A stretch of DNA of 64,000 bases from Phycomyces blakesleeanus NRRL 1555(-) (Eukaryota > Mucoromycota > Mucoromycetes > Mucorales > Phycomycetaceae). Where the stretch lies: the NCBI RefSeq assembly GCF_001638985.1, contig NW_017265168.1:282219-346218 (forward strand). Reading direction: 5' to 3'. The notes beneath the pieces are model-generated. The model had not been told where the DNA came from. It did no database searches and saw only the letters and a list, made by a program, of their open reading frames with translations. Below, piece by piece: positions 24,434 to 36,075 of the stretch. A program made the position numbers and the translations under genes. Position 1 is the first letter of the stretch; every line of letters begins with the position of its first letter.

Positions 24434-25062
24434 TGATGTAAACTATATTTTCAATTTATGCTAAATAATAACAATTAGAATATTAATTGTATTGTCTTTT
24501 TCCTTTAGAACTACACTCGCCGTCACCTTGCTTATGATGCTTACAAAGCTGGCATTGATCTCAAGATGGGTCGAAACTGCTCTGGACTGATCCAAAAGTC
24601 AGTCATGTCTGAAGGTGAATCAGACGATGATATGTCCCCCTCTCAGCCAAGAAATGAGATTCGTGTTGCTCGCCCAAGTTGGAGAAGTGACGAGGTAAAA
24701 CCTAACAGTTTTCTTTTTTGAATGATGCCAGGCTGAATGTTAATATATGTTTATTACTTAGCTTAACAAATTCATTACGGAGGTTGACTCATTTGTTGTT
24801 AAGCAATTGGGTGCAAATTCCCGCCAACTGCTTAAGAGAGTTTATGGTAGAACAGTGGAATCAACAGTCCCAATTGATTTAGATCCTGCTCTACCTCAAT
24901 GGGCTCTTAAATATGGGTCATAAATAAAACTCATTTTTTGTCGTTTTTTTTTCTTTTACTCTCAAAATTTCTTAACACATATGTATTGTTCGCAACATAT
25001 ATAATAGGACTACATTAGCTTATGTATTGAAATTTTTTATTAAAAAAGAAATGTATTAAATA

Positions 25063-28000
25063 TTAATTGTATTGTTTGTGTGGTAAAGCGTTGACAAGTA
25101 TTTTCTTATTATTTGTGCTGGTTTTATAATCACATGTTGCAACAACTGATGAAATTCGATGTACTGGCAAGATGCATTCAAAATCACACGCAATAAAATC
25201 TGCACTGCAGATGTCAACACTTTCCAACTCTCTTGAACGGTCATGCTCGATCTGGAACCACTTAACAAATGCAAACACGTGTTTATCTTGATAAACATCA
25301 CGTGTTTGGAGCTCTGTGTTGTCTACTGGTGGAGTGAAAGTGTGCAAGAACAGATACTGAATTTGGCCAGTGTATGTCAACCGATTATTGCCTTGACTTC
25401 CAAGGAACAGAGATTGAACAAATGAGCCGCGACCAGAAGCATATTTGCAGCCTTTGTAAACCTGACCAAGCAAATTGATTGATTTCAACTTTATGATTTA
25501 GTTGTCAACAAAGGAGAATGGAGAGGAGGGATGCTGGTAACCTTCAAGATTTGGCATGCAGTATGCGACTTTATAGTAATCAAGCAAATGAGGATAGTCA
25601 ACATCACTCATTGCTGATGGGGGTTTGATATGGAGAGGAAATGCGGATGGAGGAAGAGATTCATTGCCAAGGACTGGAAGAGAAGGGTTTGAGTATGCTT
25701 GGATGAAGGCTGATAGTCTGAACGGGCGCTGGGGAAAAGTTATTGTATTTTTTGAAGTGGAGGGTTGAGCTGTGGCAGTAAGCTTGGCGAGAAGAGGAAG
25801 AAACGGTACGTGGCTTGGGCATGTGAGAGCAGCATGAACGAAATCACCTTTGAATGTATCTTGGACGAAACTATTCATGTATGTAATTTCAAAGGAATCT
25901 TTTCTGTTTGTATTCACGTTCTTTAGCACACCATTATATCGCTCAAACCCGAAGAGCCAATATCCATATACTGGTCCAAGATCATGGATGGTCTCGCGAA
26001 GATGGAGATGTAAATGCATGTTACAGGTGAGAATAGTTAGAGTGTAAATACGCTGGCACTCAGTACAGAATTCTTGAAGAAATTTATGGCCGTCGTCAAT
26101 GTCAGAGAACGTGATGCTTGGCTTTACTAATTGGCGGCAGGCATCAACAAAACTGATCCAATTTCTGAACATTTCAATTGGCAGGACGGCCTTCAACAAG
26201 ATAGGCGAATACACTAGCACCCAGGACTTCCATTCATCAGCTTTTATGTATGGAAAGCCCTTTCCGATCTTCGATTTCAACACCACGTAATCCATTGGCA
26301 CCACCATTGTCTCTGCCATTGTTTGCATTGTAGCTAGCTTTCTATCATCTATCAGTCCTTCTTTTATCCACCGCTCCATCATTCTCTTTGCTGTCCCCAG
26401 GAATAAATTATGCATGGAATCGATGATCGTTCCACATACTAGATCAAAGTATCCAAGGTGGTGCAGCTGCGACCATCGAACACCATTTTCGATTTCCAAC
26501 TGATGCCTTTCTGAGGGCGTACTGGCACTCTTCCACTCCTCAGCATGCAACCTGTTTTCCAGACCGCTATGGATTTTCCACGTCAAATAGTCAAACCCAC
26601 TGAAGTCGACCTGATTGGTGCTTGGTAACCTGGTAAACTGCCTCACACATCTGGGGCATGCAAAGTACTGTTGTGGGCGGTAAATCCACTGGTCTTCCTG
26701 GCGGCGGGGATGTCACAGGCAACCATATGTAATGCAGCACATACATTAACACCGGCTGGGCACTCAAAGGTCGGGATGGTTATCCCCATAAACAACTGCA
26801 GCAATTCATTGACTATTGGCTTTAAATAATGGTTGATCTCTTTGGTCTTTGGCTCCTTAGGACCAGGCATCAAACCAACAAGGATGACATTTTCAGGCTT
26901 AAATCTTTTCTCACGAGGCAAGTTATATATTGCAAGATAGATAGCTCCAGTTGAATATGTAACACCATCAAATGGCTGGAACCAGTCGATGTTCATTGTT
27001 AGCATCAATGAACGAGGTTCATCCACAAACAATATGCCACTTTGGTCCTTTAGCTCCTTCCACATAGCACCATCATAGACGTCGCATAGTGTATCTACGA
27101 CCTTAAGCTCTTTGTTCCATTGTCTGATTTTTTGCTCGAACCCAGAACAAAGAAAGAAAACTTGTAATGATCTCTGGATAGAGTTGTAGACATATGATCG
27201 CTTGGCCACCATGGCACCAGAAGATGAAACCTTCATCAATTCACAATTGCATGCTGATTGAGAACCATGCTTTTTGAAGTCGCAATGAGTAGGGAGAGGC
27301 ACATCTTGTTCGTAAACCTTGTGGCAGTCTTCACATACAACAGACTTCTTGATACCATTGGCGTAATTGGAAAATCCAGTCATTCTTTGCAGGCCAATAA
27401 GACTTGTTGGTAATTGGAAATCTTTGCCGTAGATCTTAAGTAACTGATTGATAAATTCAATCAATACGGCAGCACCTTTGTTAACAACATAACGTGAGAT
27501 AAAAAGAATGGCAAAGGTAGCGATGAACTGATAGACAGGGTTTTCAAGCATGTTAGGAGCATCAAATGGGTCTATTTAAAATTAACAAAAATAAATTAGA
27601 ACAAATTTTCTTTAGGTCTGTTTTTAAGAAAACAAAATCATTTATGACTGACCTTCATTAACAAACTCTTCAACGTCTGTCTCGACACCTTCTTCTTCAC
27701 CACTGCCAGAGTCAGAGTTTATGTCTCTTTCAATGTCAGAGTCATTGCCATTGACCTCGCTGATCTCATCATCTACCGAGACATTGTCAGCCATTGTGGC
27801 GGCATTCGAATCAGGTGAGTTGGCCTGATCGTCTATTTTTTCAATGGATTCAGATTGACAGGTCGGGATATATACAAATATAGATTAGTTTAGCTTATTG
27901 TCTCTACTGCTTTTCAAATATTTTTTTTCTTTTCTTTTCTTACATTGGGTATCAACGTCTATCATTTGTTCTTCTTGCACAGCTGTGTTTCATTAAAATT

Positions 28001-28224
28001 AAAAAAATAAAGAAGTTATTACTCAGTAATCGAAAAATAAACCCTGAATATAACATACTATTTGCCAATCTTTCAGCCATATCCAGTCTCTCGATTCTCT
28101 CAAGCTCATCTTTTCTAATATGGCACTCAGCGGTTCTGCTTGTCACCAATGAGTATCCCTGTGAATTTCTGCTACATTGAGCACAATGGCAGACAACATT
28201 ACGGCAGTGGGGGATAGAAGGCAT
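25063..28224 (-). pseudogene. Type-1 CACTA transposase of E2, one frameshift and one stop
   Basis: The first exon from ATG 28224 has the cysteine pattern CHCAQC, shared with A, B and E4. Short exons follow near 27955-27995 (ending VDTQ) and 27660-27870 (acidic). The main exon starts near 27573 and includes EDCHKVY, NIDWFQPFDGVTYS (candidate first Asp), MVACDIPAARKTSGF (candidate second Asp) and GPVYGYWLFGFERYNG (candidate Glu). A one-base loss around 26655-26662 breaks the frame at the FACPRC knuckle; A and B read HNSTCACYKC there. A TAA at 25498-25500 lies before the C-terminal INLLGQ block, which is otherwise in frame. The C-terminus ends at 25063. This is the least damaged type-1 transposase, but it is not translatable as a whole. 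Confidence 0.85.
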
Positions 28225-28900
28225 TTTATGTGTTTTGTTTGACGTGATTTATTGAGAATAAAAAGAGAAACAAGCGTAAAATATACTTTATTTGCACCGA
28301 CTTTATAGTAAAAAAAAGCATTATATTTTATGGTTGTTTAATTGAATTCTTCTAACAAGTTCTTTTCTATATTATTAAATATAGAAAGAGACATGACAAT
28401 TATAATATTATCAATTCATAGTCTTTATTCAAATGTCTTCAAGAATGCCTGTTGTGTGTAAAAGACATATATTTTTCTACTATGAGTTTATAAATAGATT
28501 ATTGTGAGAGTAAATCCAGAAAATAGTAGGAATAAAAAAAAGGGTGGTAGAATGAGAATTATGATAGGTCTCTGTATGTGAATTTAGCCTTCCATACCAG
28601 ACTGATATTCTAAAATTCTGTTAGCCAATGAAACCAACTAAAACTACATCTTTGACCTGAACTTCAAAAAACACACTGAGTTGAAAAAAATCACTATTTC
28701 TACACATGTGTGTACCAACCTGGCCACATTGTTAATCAGGGCGGTTTTTCCAGTGCTAGAAAATAAATATCAGATTGAGACTTGACATTTTTGTTGTTAC
28801 TGACATAGCACTGCAAAAGACTTCAAATTTGACAGTTTAATATAGTTTTATAAGTGTTCAATTTTCAAAAAAAATAATAAAATAAACATTATATTTTATT

Positions 28901-28965
28901 TTTAGTTGTAATTTCTAATCTGTTTTTTTAGCTGTAATTTCTAATCTGTTTTTTTAGCTGTAAAA
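28901..28965. repeat. 27-bp tandem repeat, about 2.4 copies
   Basis: The unit TTTAG(T/C)TGTAATTTCTAATC plus a T-rich end starts at 28901, 28927 and 28954; the third copy is partial. Confidence 0.75.
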
Positions 28966-29692
28966 TTACATCAGCATCACTTTCCCTTCTGCATTTTACA
29001 TATCTTCAATATCATTGTAAATTACACTCAAAAAAAATTATATAAAAAATATTATATATGTGGTATTTCAGGTACAAAACAATAGAAAAATAAAATATTT
29101 GATAATAGAGACGTATAGAAATACTTTGAGACTGTATATAAGTTGTCTTTATTCATAAATAAAAAGTGTCCCTTTTTATAAGAAAACACAATCTGCTCTT
29201 GTCATTACGTCTTAGTTTCTTAAGGCTTTCTTCCTTTACTATATTTGGTTATTAGAGTGTATTTACTGCTTAACTAGTGTCGGTGTTACAATTATGACAT
29301 CAAGTCATAAATCGTACTTCTTTAGCTCTTAGCTATTCTTTTCTCTTTTATACTAGAGCTTTAGGACTTCCTACTAAATTAGCTCCATATCGATCTGACA
29401 CAGTTTACCCGGCAGTATGATATAATTATCTTAACAATCTTTAAGATATTATCTACAGTACTAACTGTAATAATTATTGGGCTGATTACTTAATCGTTTA
29501 TATATATTTTATACTGACAAGATGATAGCTACTACGCTATCCCAATATGAATATGTTCTTATATGTGATAAATCCAACATCCGAGTGTCTGGATCACCAC
29601 AATATACTTAAAGAAAAGTAAATATTTTTTATATAATACTTCTTTTTTAGATAAAACCAGGGAAGTGGTGCTTCCCCCTCCCGCCTCCCTTT

Positions 29693-29707
29693 GGGGGGGG
29701 GGGGGGG
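29693..29707 (+). repeat. Homopolymer run of 15 G
   Basis: Fifteen consecutive G follow a C-rich segment (CTTCCCCCTCCCGCCTCCC). It is striking against the AT-rich background and can pair locally with the preceding C tract. The exact length may be a sequencing artefact. Confidence 0.8.
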
Positions 29708-29880
29708 TGGCAGAGTCTACCAGAAGTTAATATAAAACCCTTCCCTATTGGAAGTCTAAGTACCATATAGCATAATTAATAGGAACATTTTATTTCAGTG
29801 AGTTATATGAAAAGAAAGGATATGTATAAATGTTTTATTATTCAAAAGAAATTGGTTTGATGAGTTTATAGTGTATATTA

Positions 29881-30197
29881 CAGTCAAAGCTCAATATAAT
29901 GATATGGATGGTGCACAGAATTTTTTTTACTATCACTATATTGAGTGTGTTTTTTTCTTACTCAGTGCATTATTTAGTGATATTTCTAATGCTGCTGTGA
30001 GTGACTACTGTTTTCTAATAGGATTCATAGTATTTTATCTAAGAAAGTGAGCTTGCTTTAAAATGCTAAATAAAATATATACTACATTTATTTTTTTATA
30101 CTACAGAAATAAACTCAGAGCTCAATATAGTGATACTATTCGATTCAAATTTTATCACTATCACTATATTGAATATCACTATATTAAGCTTTGACTG
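29881..30197. mobile_element. 317-bp pogo-like MITE
   Basis: Ends CAGTCAAAGCTCAATATA (left) and CAGTCAAAGCTTAATATA (right, reverse strand), matching over about 24 bp with two mismatches. TA lies on each side (29879-29880 and 30198-30199). CAGTCAAA-type ends with TA duplication are typical of pogo/Tigger-related Tc1-mariner elements. There is no coding capacity. Further inverted copies of ATCACTATATTGA lie inside. Confidence 0.85.
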
Positions 30198-30210
30198 TAT
30201 ATATAATTTT

Positions 30211-33200
30211 TTACTTAATGTCAAAGACTTTCTTAAATACAACATTGTCTGCAAATACAGTATTTGCTATTTCATTGAAATTTGCTGATGTATTAAGCAC
30301 TATCTTGATTGTAGAAGGTTTTCTGACCCGGGATAAAGTAACATACAGCTGGCCATGGGAGAATACTGTGGCAGAGGGATATAATCTAATGCTCTCAAGA
30401 GTTTGACCTTGTGACTTGTTTATTGTCATTGCAAATGCAAAATAAACTGGAAACTGGAACCGCTGGAATTCAATTTCACTATTTGATTCAGATGGATTAA
30501 GCTTTATTCTTGGAATAAGAGATACTTGCCCAGCATTGAATCTAGTCATAATTGTTGCTCTGATGACAGATGTTTCAAAAGAGTTCCAAATCAAATGTAT
30601 ATCATTACAGAAGTTGTTTTTTTGGTCAAGATTACAAAAAAACATGATAGAACATTCTTTTTTAAGGACAGTGATTGAGATGGTAGGGATCCAGAATCAA
30701 TGATATTTAGTAGCTCAACTGGATATATCAACTGACCATCTTCATCAATTCCCTGGTCGATACTCTTAAGCTCTCATGCCTCTCCAGGAAACTGGCTGAG
30801 AAGAGTATCATTGCATTTGTTGACATCTTTATTCTTAAAAGTAAGCAAAGCATGGCTCATGAGAAAATGAGGGTTAGCTGCATTAGAGGAGAGATCACAG
30901 AAAACTGCTTTGGCCATATCAGCAGAATTACATTAAGAAAGTAGCATATGGGGCGGAATTGGAATGATATGATCACTGCCTGTTGTGTGGGCAGAACCAC
31001 TACCAACTTGCAAGAGAAATGCTCCAAATTCCCTGAGCTTTAATGTTTCTTGTTCATTATTTGCTTGGGCAATTCGCATGTTTGTTGTAAGCTGCAAGAT
31101 TTTTACATTTTCCCATATAGATGCTTTCTTGATACATTGGCTTACAATCTGAGCTTTTGTTGCCTTGGGTATAACAGAAAGAACCTGCCAAAAATCGCCT
31201 CCAAAGACAAACAACTTCCCTCCAAATGGAACGTTTTCAAGCAATGGATCGACAGCCTTCATTATATCTTACATGGATCTGCTTACAGTATTAAAAACAT
31301 CTTTACTAATCATAGAAGCTTAGTCTCAGATAACCAATTCCGTTCTTCTAATAAGTTGTGCTAATTACAAGCTTGCATTGATGGAGCATAAGGAGTTAAG
31401 ATTAACTTGCACTGGAATCTTAAACTGGAAATGTACTGTACACTCACTATCTAACAGCAATGGAGCAATTCCACTTGTTGCTACTGCAAGAGCAATTTTT
31501 TCTTGTTGGCGAGTTTTTTGAAGCAAGGCATTAAAGACAAATGTCTTTCCCATCCCACCTGGACCATTGACAACATACAATATTAAGGTTTTCACATTTT
31601 CTTCAATTGCACTTAATACTGTTGTATAGACACGTCTTTGTAAATTATTGAATGTCAATGTATCTGGATCTGGCAAAATTTGAGCTTGATTGCATAAATC
31701 TTCTTGTTCTTGTATGATGACTTATACATCTTGCCCATTTGGGCTAAAGCGCTGGATGTCAGACATTGGTGAAAGAACAAATCTAGTGAACAACATGAGA
31801 AACATAGAGTTGGCAGATAGATGACTTTTGATATCCCATAAACATTTGTCAAACATATCTTGTGTGGGGACTAATGCAGAAGTTCCACTACTTTCTCTTG
31901 CCAAATAAAGATAATCTTCAATCATAGAATCGCGATGAGCAAACCACAAAGAGAAAGGATCTGATACTGAACGGAAAACCAAAAGAATAGCAAAGAGTCT
32001 TTGTAAAAAAATGGGATCTGATGAGCTGCTGCCTCCTCTATACAGTTACTCCACTCATCATCGTTCAAAAGTAATTACAGAGCACGATATGCAGCTTGGT
32101 TTGTTTTATACATACATCCTTCTACTATACATATGTCTTCAAAGCCTTTGGTCCCTTTAACATTATGCAGCAGTAATCGTAACAGATATTTTTTAATATC
32201 TCTTGGAGACACTGTGTAAACTCTGCCAATTGTTTCTTTATCAAACCTCTTACATGCTGTCTATTTTCGTTCTTTTGTATTCCATACATAAAGATAAGGA
32301 AAGTCGACGTAAAGAAGTTTTTCAGATGATGAGTATGTAGCATTATAATCAAAATATCCCATTAACAGAGTGTTTTTTCTGGCATTTACAACATCTTCTG
32401 GGTTAGCAGATGGATTATAATATATGGGTTGGGCATTTTCCAGATGAATTGAAAGTCGTTGATGGCTGGGATACTCTTGATGAAGCTTGAAAGAAAATAT
32501 TCTCCAGCATACTTCAGAAGCAGAGACATACCGAGTATCAAAAAACTTATTAACTTTGTTTGCATGCTCTTGTTGTTGTTGTGGGGCGGAATTGGTGGGT
32601 GTAGGCAGCACATGGGCCATTGCACAGGCATGTCCTTTATATACATACTTGTAGGGATATTTTAAGGCAGAAACAGAGATGCTAATCTTAACATTTATAT
32701 GAGCATTATATTTTGCACATATGTATATATTATGTGAAATAACCCATCTATTATTCATGATCTTTGACTCTCTTCTTATAACTCTTCCATTTCGACTGCA
32801 TTCATAAATATAATATTCGTTTCCACCATCACTAGTCTCATTGCAAAGCTTTTTAGAATAATTCTTTAAACAAATCCCATTCTTTATGCATGGTGCTTTA
32901 AAATATATTTTTTGCATAGATCATGCATCATACATTTTTTTACTGTTTTGTATGACAATAGCTCAGTTTCAGGATCTGGGATTTCAGCCAAAACTGTTCT
33001 GTCAAAATTTTCTATTGTTTTTGGTTTATCTTGTGGTCGCAAAATCAAAAGAATGTGGGCATGAGGAAGTCCCCACTTTTAGAATTTAATGATATAGATA
33101 AAGGTCAAAACTTTCCCCAGAATGTTTTTTTATAAGGTCAATCATGAGCTCTTTGAGCTTCATATTGAAAACCCAAGAACAAAGGTCTGATCTGTCATTA

Positions 33201-34856
33201 GCTTTTTGCTCAGCCAGTAGGGAATTTGTAATTTCTGACCACTTTGAATTGCAAGTGAAAGTTATGAGTAAATCAGGCTTGCCAAAACAACACATAACCC
33301 TCATTGAATCTTGATAAAGTTAAGCCATATACTGGGGGCTACCAATAAAAGAAGATGGAAGAATAACTCTCTTTCTAAGATTTGCAAGATTACAATTGTC
33401 ATGAATAACAGCATTCTGAATTTCATTGTAGATCTACACGGAGACGATTTTGATTGCTAGTGATGAAGTACAGCTGATCGTGCTCAACTTTGGCATACAT
33501 AGCAACAATATATTATTGAAAGAGATGGCCAAAACGATGGAGGACGTGCTGGGTGTTGCGTCAATACATCAAATGTTTTGAGTACTATTGCATTACTGTA
33601 ACATGCTCTCCTGACAATGAGCTGGCATCAATGGTCTAACTATCTTCACTATGTGGAAAGAGTAGCACATAGTGTAAAGCATCGTAAGATCAGTGGAACT
33701 CATTGATGTTTTGTCAGAAGTTGGCTCTGGTGTGCAGCACAATGTCTCTTGAAGTACCCTCTTCATTATTCCTAATAAGAACTGCTTTTTCACTTGCAGT
33801 CGGAGCATTATACCGTCTTTGATCCCGAGGCCCCTCAGCTACTAAACGCAAAGTGAGATCCATAAATTGTCCCTTTTCCCAAGAAATTTGATCTATTGTT
33901 CTGAAGAGATGTATGAATGGATTTGTTTCCATAAGAATGGACCAAATCTTTTTCAAAACACTTCTTTCCAATTATAGGGAATAATACTGTCTTTGATCTA
34001 TCTGAGCAGCACTATTATAAATATAGATTTGAGCAAATTTTGGGTGAACAATATCAGATTCTTTCACTGGCAAAATAAATCCAGTTCTATAAAAAATTAT
34101 TCTATGAATCCGGAAGTTGTATGCCACATTGATATTGTTGCCAACAAAGATATTAATTTTAGCTCCCAAAAGATAAAGCTCATTGTGCTATTATAGCTTT
34201 AAATGTTTTCAAAAAACTTCTTTCTACCATATGTTCTATAGTTCAAAAGCTCAGCAATTTCTGTAGCTGTTGACTCAATTTTGGGGAGAACATGCTTTTT
34301 TTTTATAACACATAGAAAACACAGGGCTTCTTAAAGAAGAACAACTGTTTTTTTTATGTGCCCACATTATTGCCCTACAAAATTGACACTCAATATCCAT
34401 ATCTTCCCTGTTATCAACTGCTGGTTCTGAAATAGCTGGAAGTCAGGCAATATTATTCAAGTCTCTGTCTTGATTTCTAGATCCTTTTGCTCTGCTACTG
34501 TTATTGTTTGGACAGAATCTGTTTGTAATTTGGCAATGATCAGTTCTGTTACAGTGACAACAATGGAATAGAATTAATCCTCTATTCACAGTTGAAATCT
34601 CCTCGTCTTCTTCTTCTCTTCCAGCCACTTCTTTATTAGATGAAGTCTCCTCAATCTCTTTTTCCATGACTGCTTCAAGAACTTCAGTAATAGTCTCATT
34701 TGCGAGTAGAAATTCAGTCAATTTAGAAACTGAAATAGAAGTCAATATTTCTGTGTCCAAATTTTGGTCTTGGACAGGCTCACTTCTTATTCTCAAGGCA
34801 GCAGCTATTTCTTTATAGACACATTTATTATTAAAAAATATATATAATATTTGCAT
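30211..34856 (-). pseudogene. Helitron RepHel protein (HUH Rep nuclease plus PIF1-like helicase), heavily decayed
   Basis: Reading leftward: an N-terminal segment with CHCCHCNRTDHC, then CQFCRAIMWAHKK (about 34390-34440), typical of Helitron N-termini. CFGKPDLLITFTCNSKWSEI (33240-33300) is the Helitron-like N domain. GLPHAHILLIL (about 33040-33075) is the two-His motif of the Rep nuclease. KYPYKYVYKGH (about 32640) is a conserved Tyr/Lys block. The helicase follows: NGPGGMGKTFVFN (Walker A, 31540-31575), FGGDFWQVLSVIP, LTTNMRIAQ, TINKSQGQTLESI and SHGQLYVTLSRVRKP. Stops and frameshifts occur throughout (for example around 31362, 30950 and 30770). The helicase stop is 30211-30213. Helitron TC and CTRR ends were not identified; the MITE interrupts the 3' flank. 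Confidence 0.88.
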
Positions 34857-35698
34857 TAATACACATAAATGTATAAATAGTTACTTTGGCTACTTTCTGT
34901 AGAATATTTATCTATATTAGGTTTCTTTTGAGAAATGTGGAAAGAAATGTTCTTTTGGTTCACGAGACATTGCTTATGAGTACTTCTGCTATGTCCAAAC
35001 ATATGGCAAACAGCATAATGATGTTAAGTAGATGCCTTTTTATATTTTGGTTTTTTTTTCAAATTTAGAGTTTGATTTGATAGTTATATAAGTTTTTTGG
35101 CAATAGTTTGTAAAATAAATTCAAGAGGTTAATATCTTTGTATATCATATGACATAGTAAAAGTGCTAAATTTTAGATGTGATAGATGTTTTACAGACAA
35201 ATTCATATATCATATGATGCTGCTAATTTTGATTGATTTTAGATATATAGGCGGAGTATACTGGCATCCCCAGTGAGACTTCATTAAGAAGAAGTAATCA
35301 TACTATAAAAAAGAAAAAACCATTTGTCTGAGTTTATTTGGATTTTGATATTATAAAGATTTATTGTAGTAATAAAAATAAAATAATAGTAAGGAATATA
35401 TCTTGCAGCCATATTTTTTGGGGGGTTTGTATTTTGATATTTTCAAAAAGAAAAAAACGTTATATATTGGCATATATATAATTGGTATTGACAATTTAAA
35501 AAAATTATTAAAATATTTGAAAAAAAGTAAAAAAAAACGTAAAGATAAAAATAAAGATAAGCATAAGCATAAACATAAGCATAAGGAGAAATAATGTGAA
35601 TACAAAAAATACAAAAATAAAAATAAAGCATATAAAAAAAAATTGACATATTTCAATAAAGACATAGGGCAGAAAGCATATGATATGAAACAGATTGG
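34857..35698. other. Non-coding stretch between the two Helitron remnants
   Basis: Nothing coding is supportable. It includes an A-rich Lys/His-coding simple repeat (GCATAA/AAGATAA units, 35520-35590) and two related TATCATATGA segments (about 35140 and 35205). The 3' end of the second Helitron probably lies here but could not be fixed. Confidence 0.45.
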
Positions 35699-36075
35699 TT
35701 AATTTCTAGAGAGCACTTTATTATAAATAACATTGTTTATATAGACATTGCTGGTTGCTTCAGTAGAAATACTGCCCATATCAACCATGATTTTTACTGA
35801 GTTTGGAGTTCGGATCTGAGAGAGAGCAACATACACTGCAAAAACACCTTAAAATAATTGAATTCCACTTACCTGGAATTATCGATAATAGTAGCCAAAA
35901 AATTACAACCCAGGTCATTTCCTGTATTTAGCAGTGAGAATATATTTAAAGACATATCATTGGCCTAATATATATCAGAGTCCCTGAGAGAATTTTTTCA
36001 AAATAATAAAGACAATTATAATAAGCAACGGCTGTTACACACTTCCTTTATTATTAAAAAAAATTAAGTGAAAAA

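Larger units (their letters stand above)
18914..24923 (+). pseudogene. Type-1 CACTA accessory gene of E2, interrupted by E1
   Basis: The 5' part (18914-19556) and 3' part (24434-24923) flank E1. The coiled-coil exon LLQALNAMKEEMKAMKDK is one base out of frame with ATG 18914; a C6 run at 18921-18926 looks like a one-C expansion. The next block, KPKWAVDVRFDRSPNREL to TNSRRSGRETD, matches exon 3 of copy B. Removing E1 and one TGA copy restores ...GRETD followed by donor GTAAAC and an intron ending TTTAG at 24508. Exon 24509-24694 follows, with MSEGESDDD and RPSWRSDE at its end, then exon 24762-24923 ending LPQWALKYGS. Function is unknown; it shares the family signature with E0, E4, A and B. Confidence 0.8.
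17076..28755. mobile_element. E2: type-1 CACTA element split by E1
   Basis: Termini are CACTGGAAAAA at 17076 and TTTTTCCAGTG ending at 28755. They are flanked by the 3-bp duplication CTA (17073-17075 and 28756-28758). The 11-bp inverted repeat plus 3-bp TSD is the CACTA hallmark. It carries an accessory gene (+, 18914-24923) convergent with a transposase (-, 25063-28224), the type-1 plan. Without the 4880 bp attributable to E1 and its duplication, it is 6800 bp, close to the 6.3 kb of copies A and B. Both genes are broken. Confidence 0.85.
28256..29880. other. Right arm of E2 and intergenic sequence
   Basis: 28256-28755 is the non-coding promoter-side arm of E2. From 28759 on I see no gene. 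It contains a 27-bp tandem repeat (28901-28965), a stretch with TATATAAG and AATAAAA signals near 29140-29170 that could be an LTR fragment, and a G15 run at 29693-29707. Confidence 0.5.

Noticed and set aside
28808..28820. CACTGCAAAAGAC as an A-type terminus
   Set aside because: No partner end or duplication found. It points away from E2, whose own end with matching CTA lies at 28755.
35351..35665. Open frames of about 60-104 codons on both strands
   Set aside because: Simple-sequence A/T repeats produce long frames in all directions; no protein signal.
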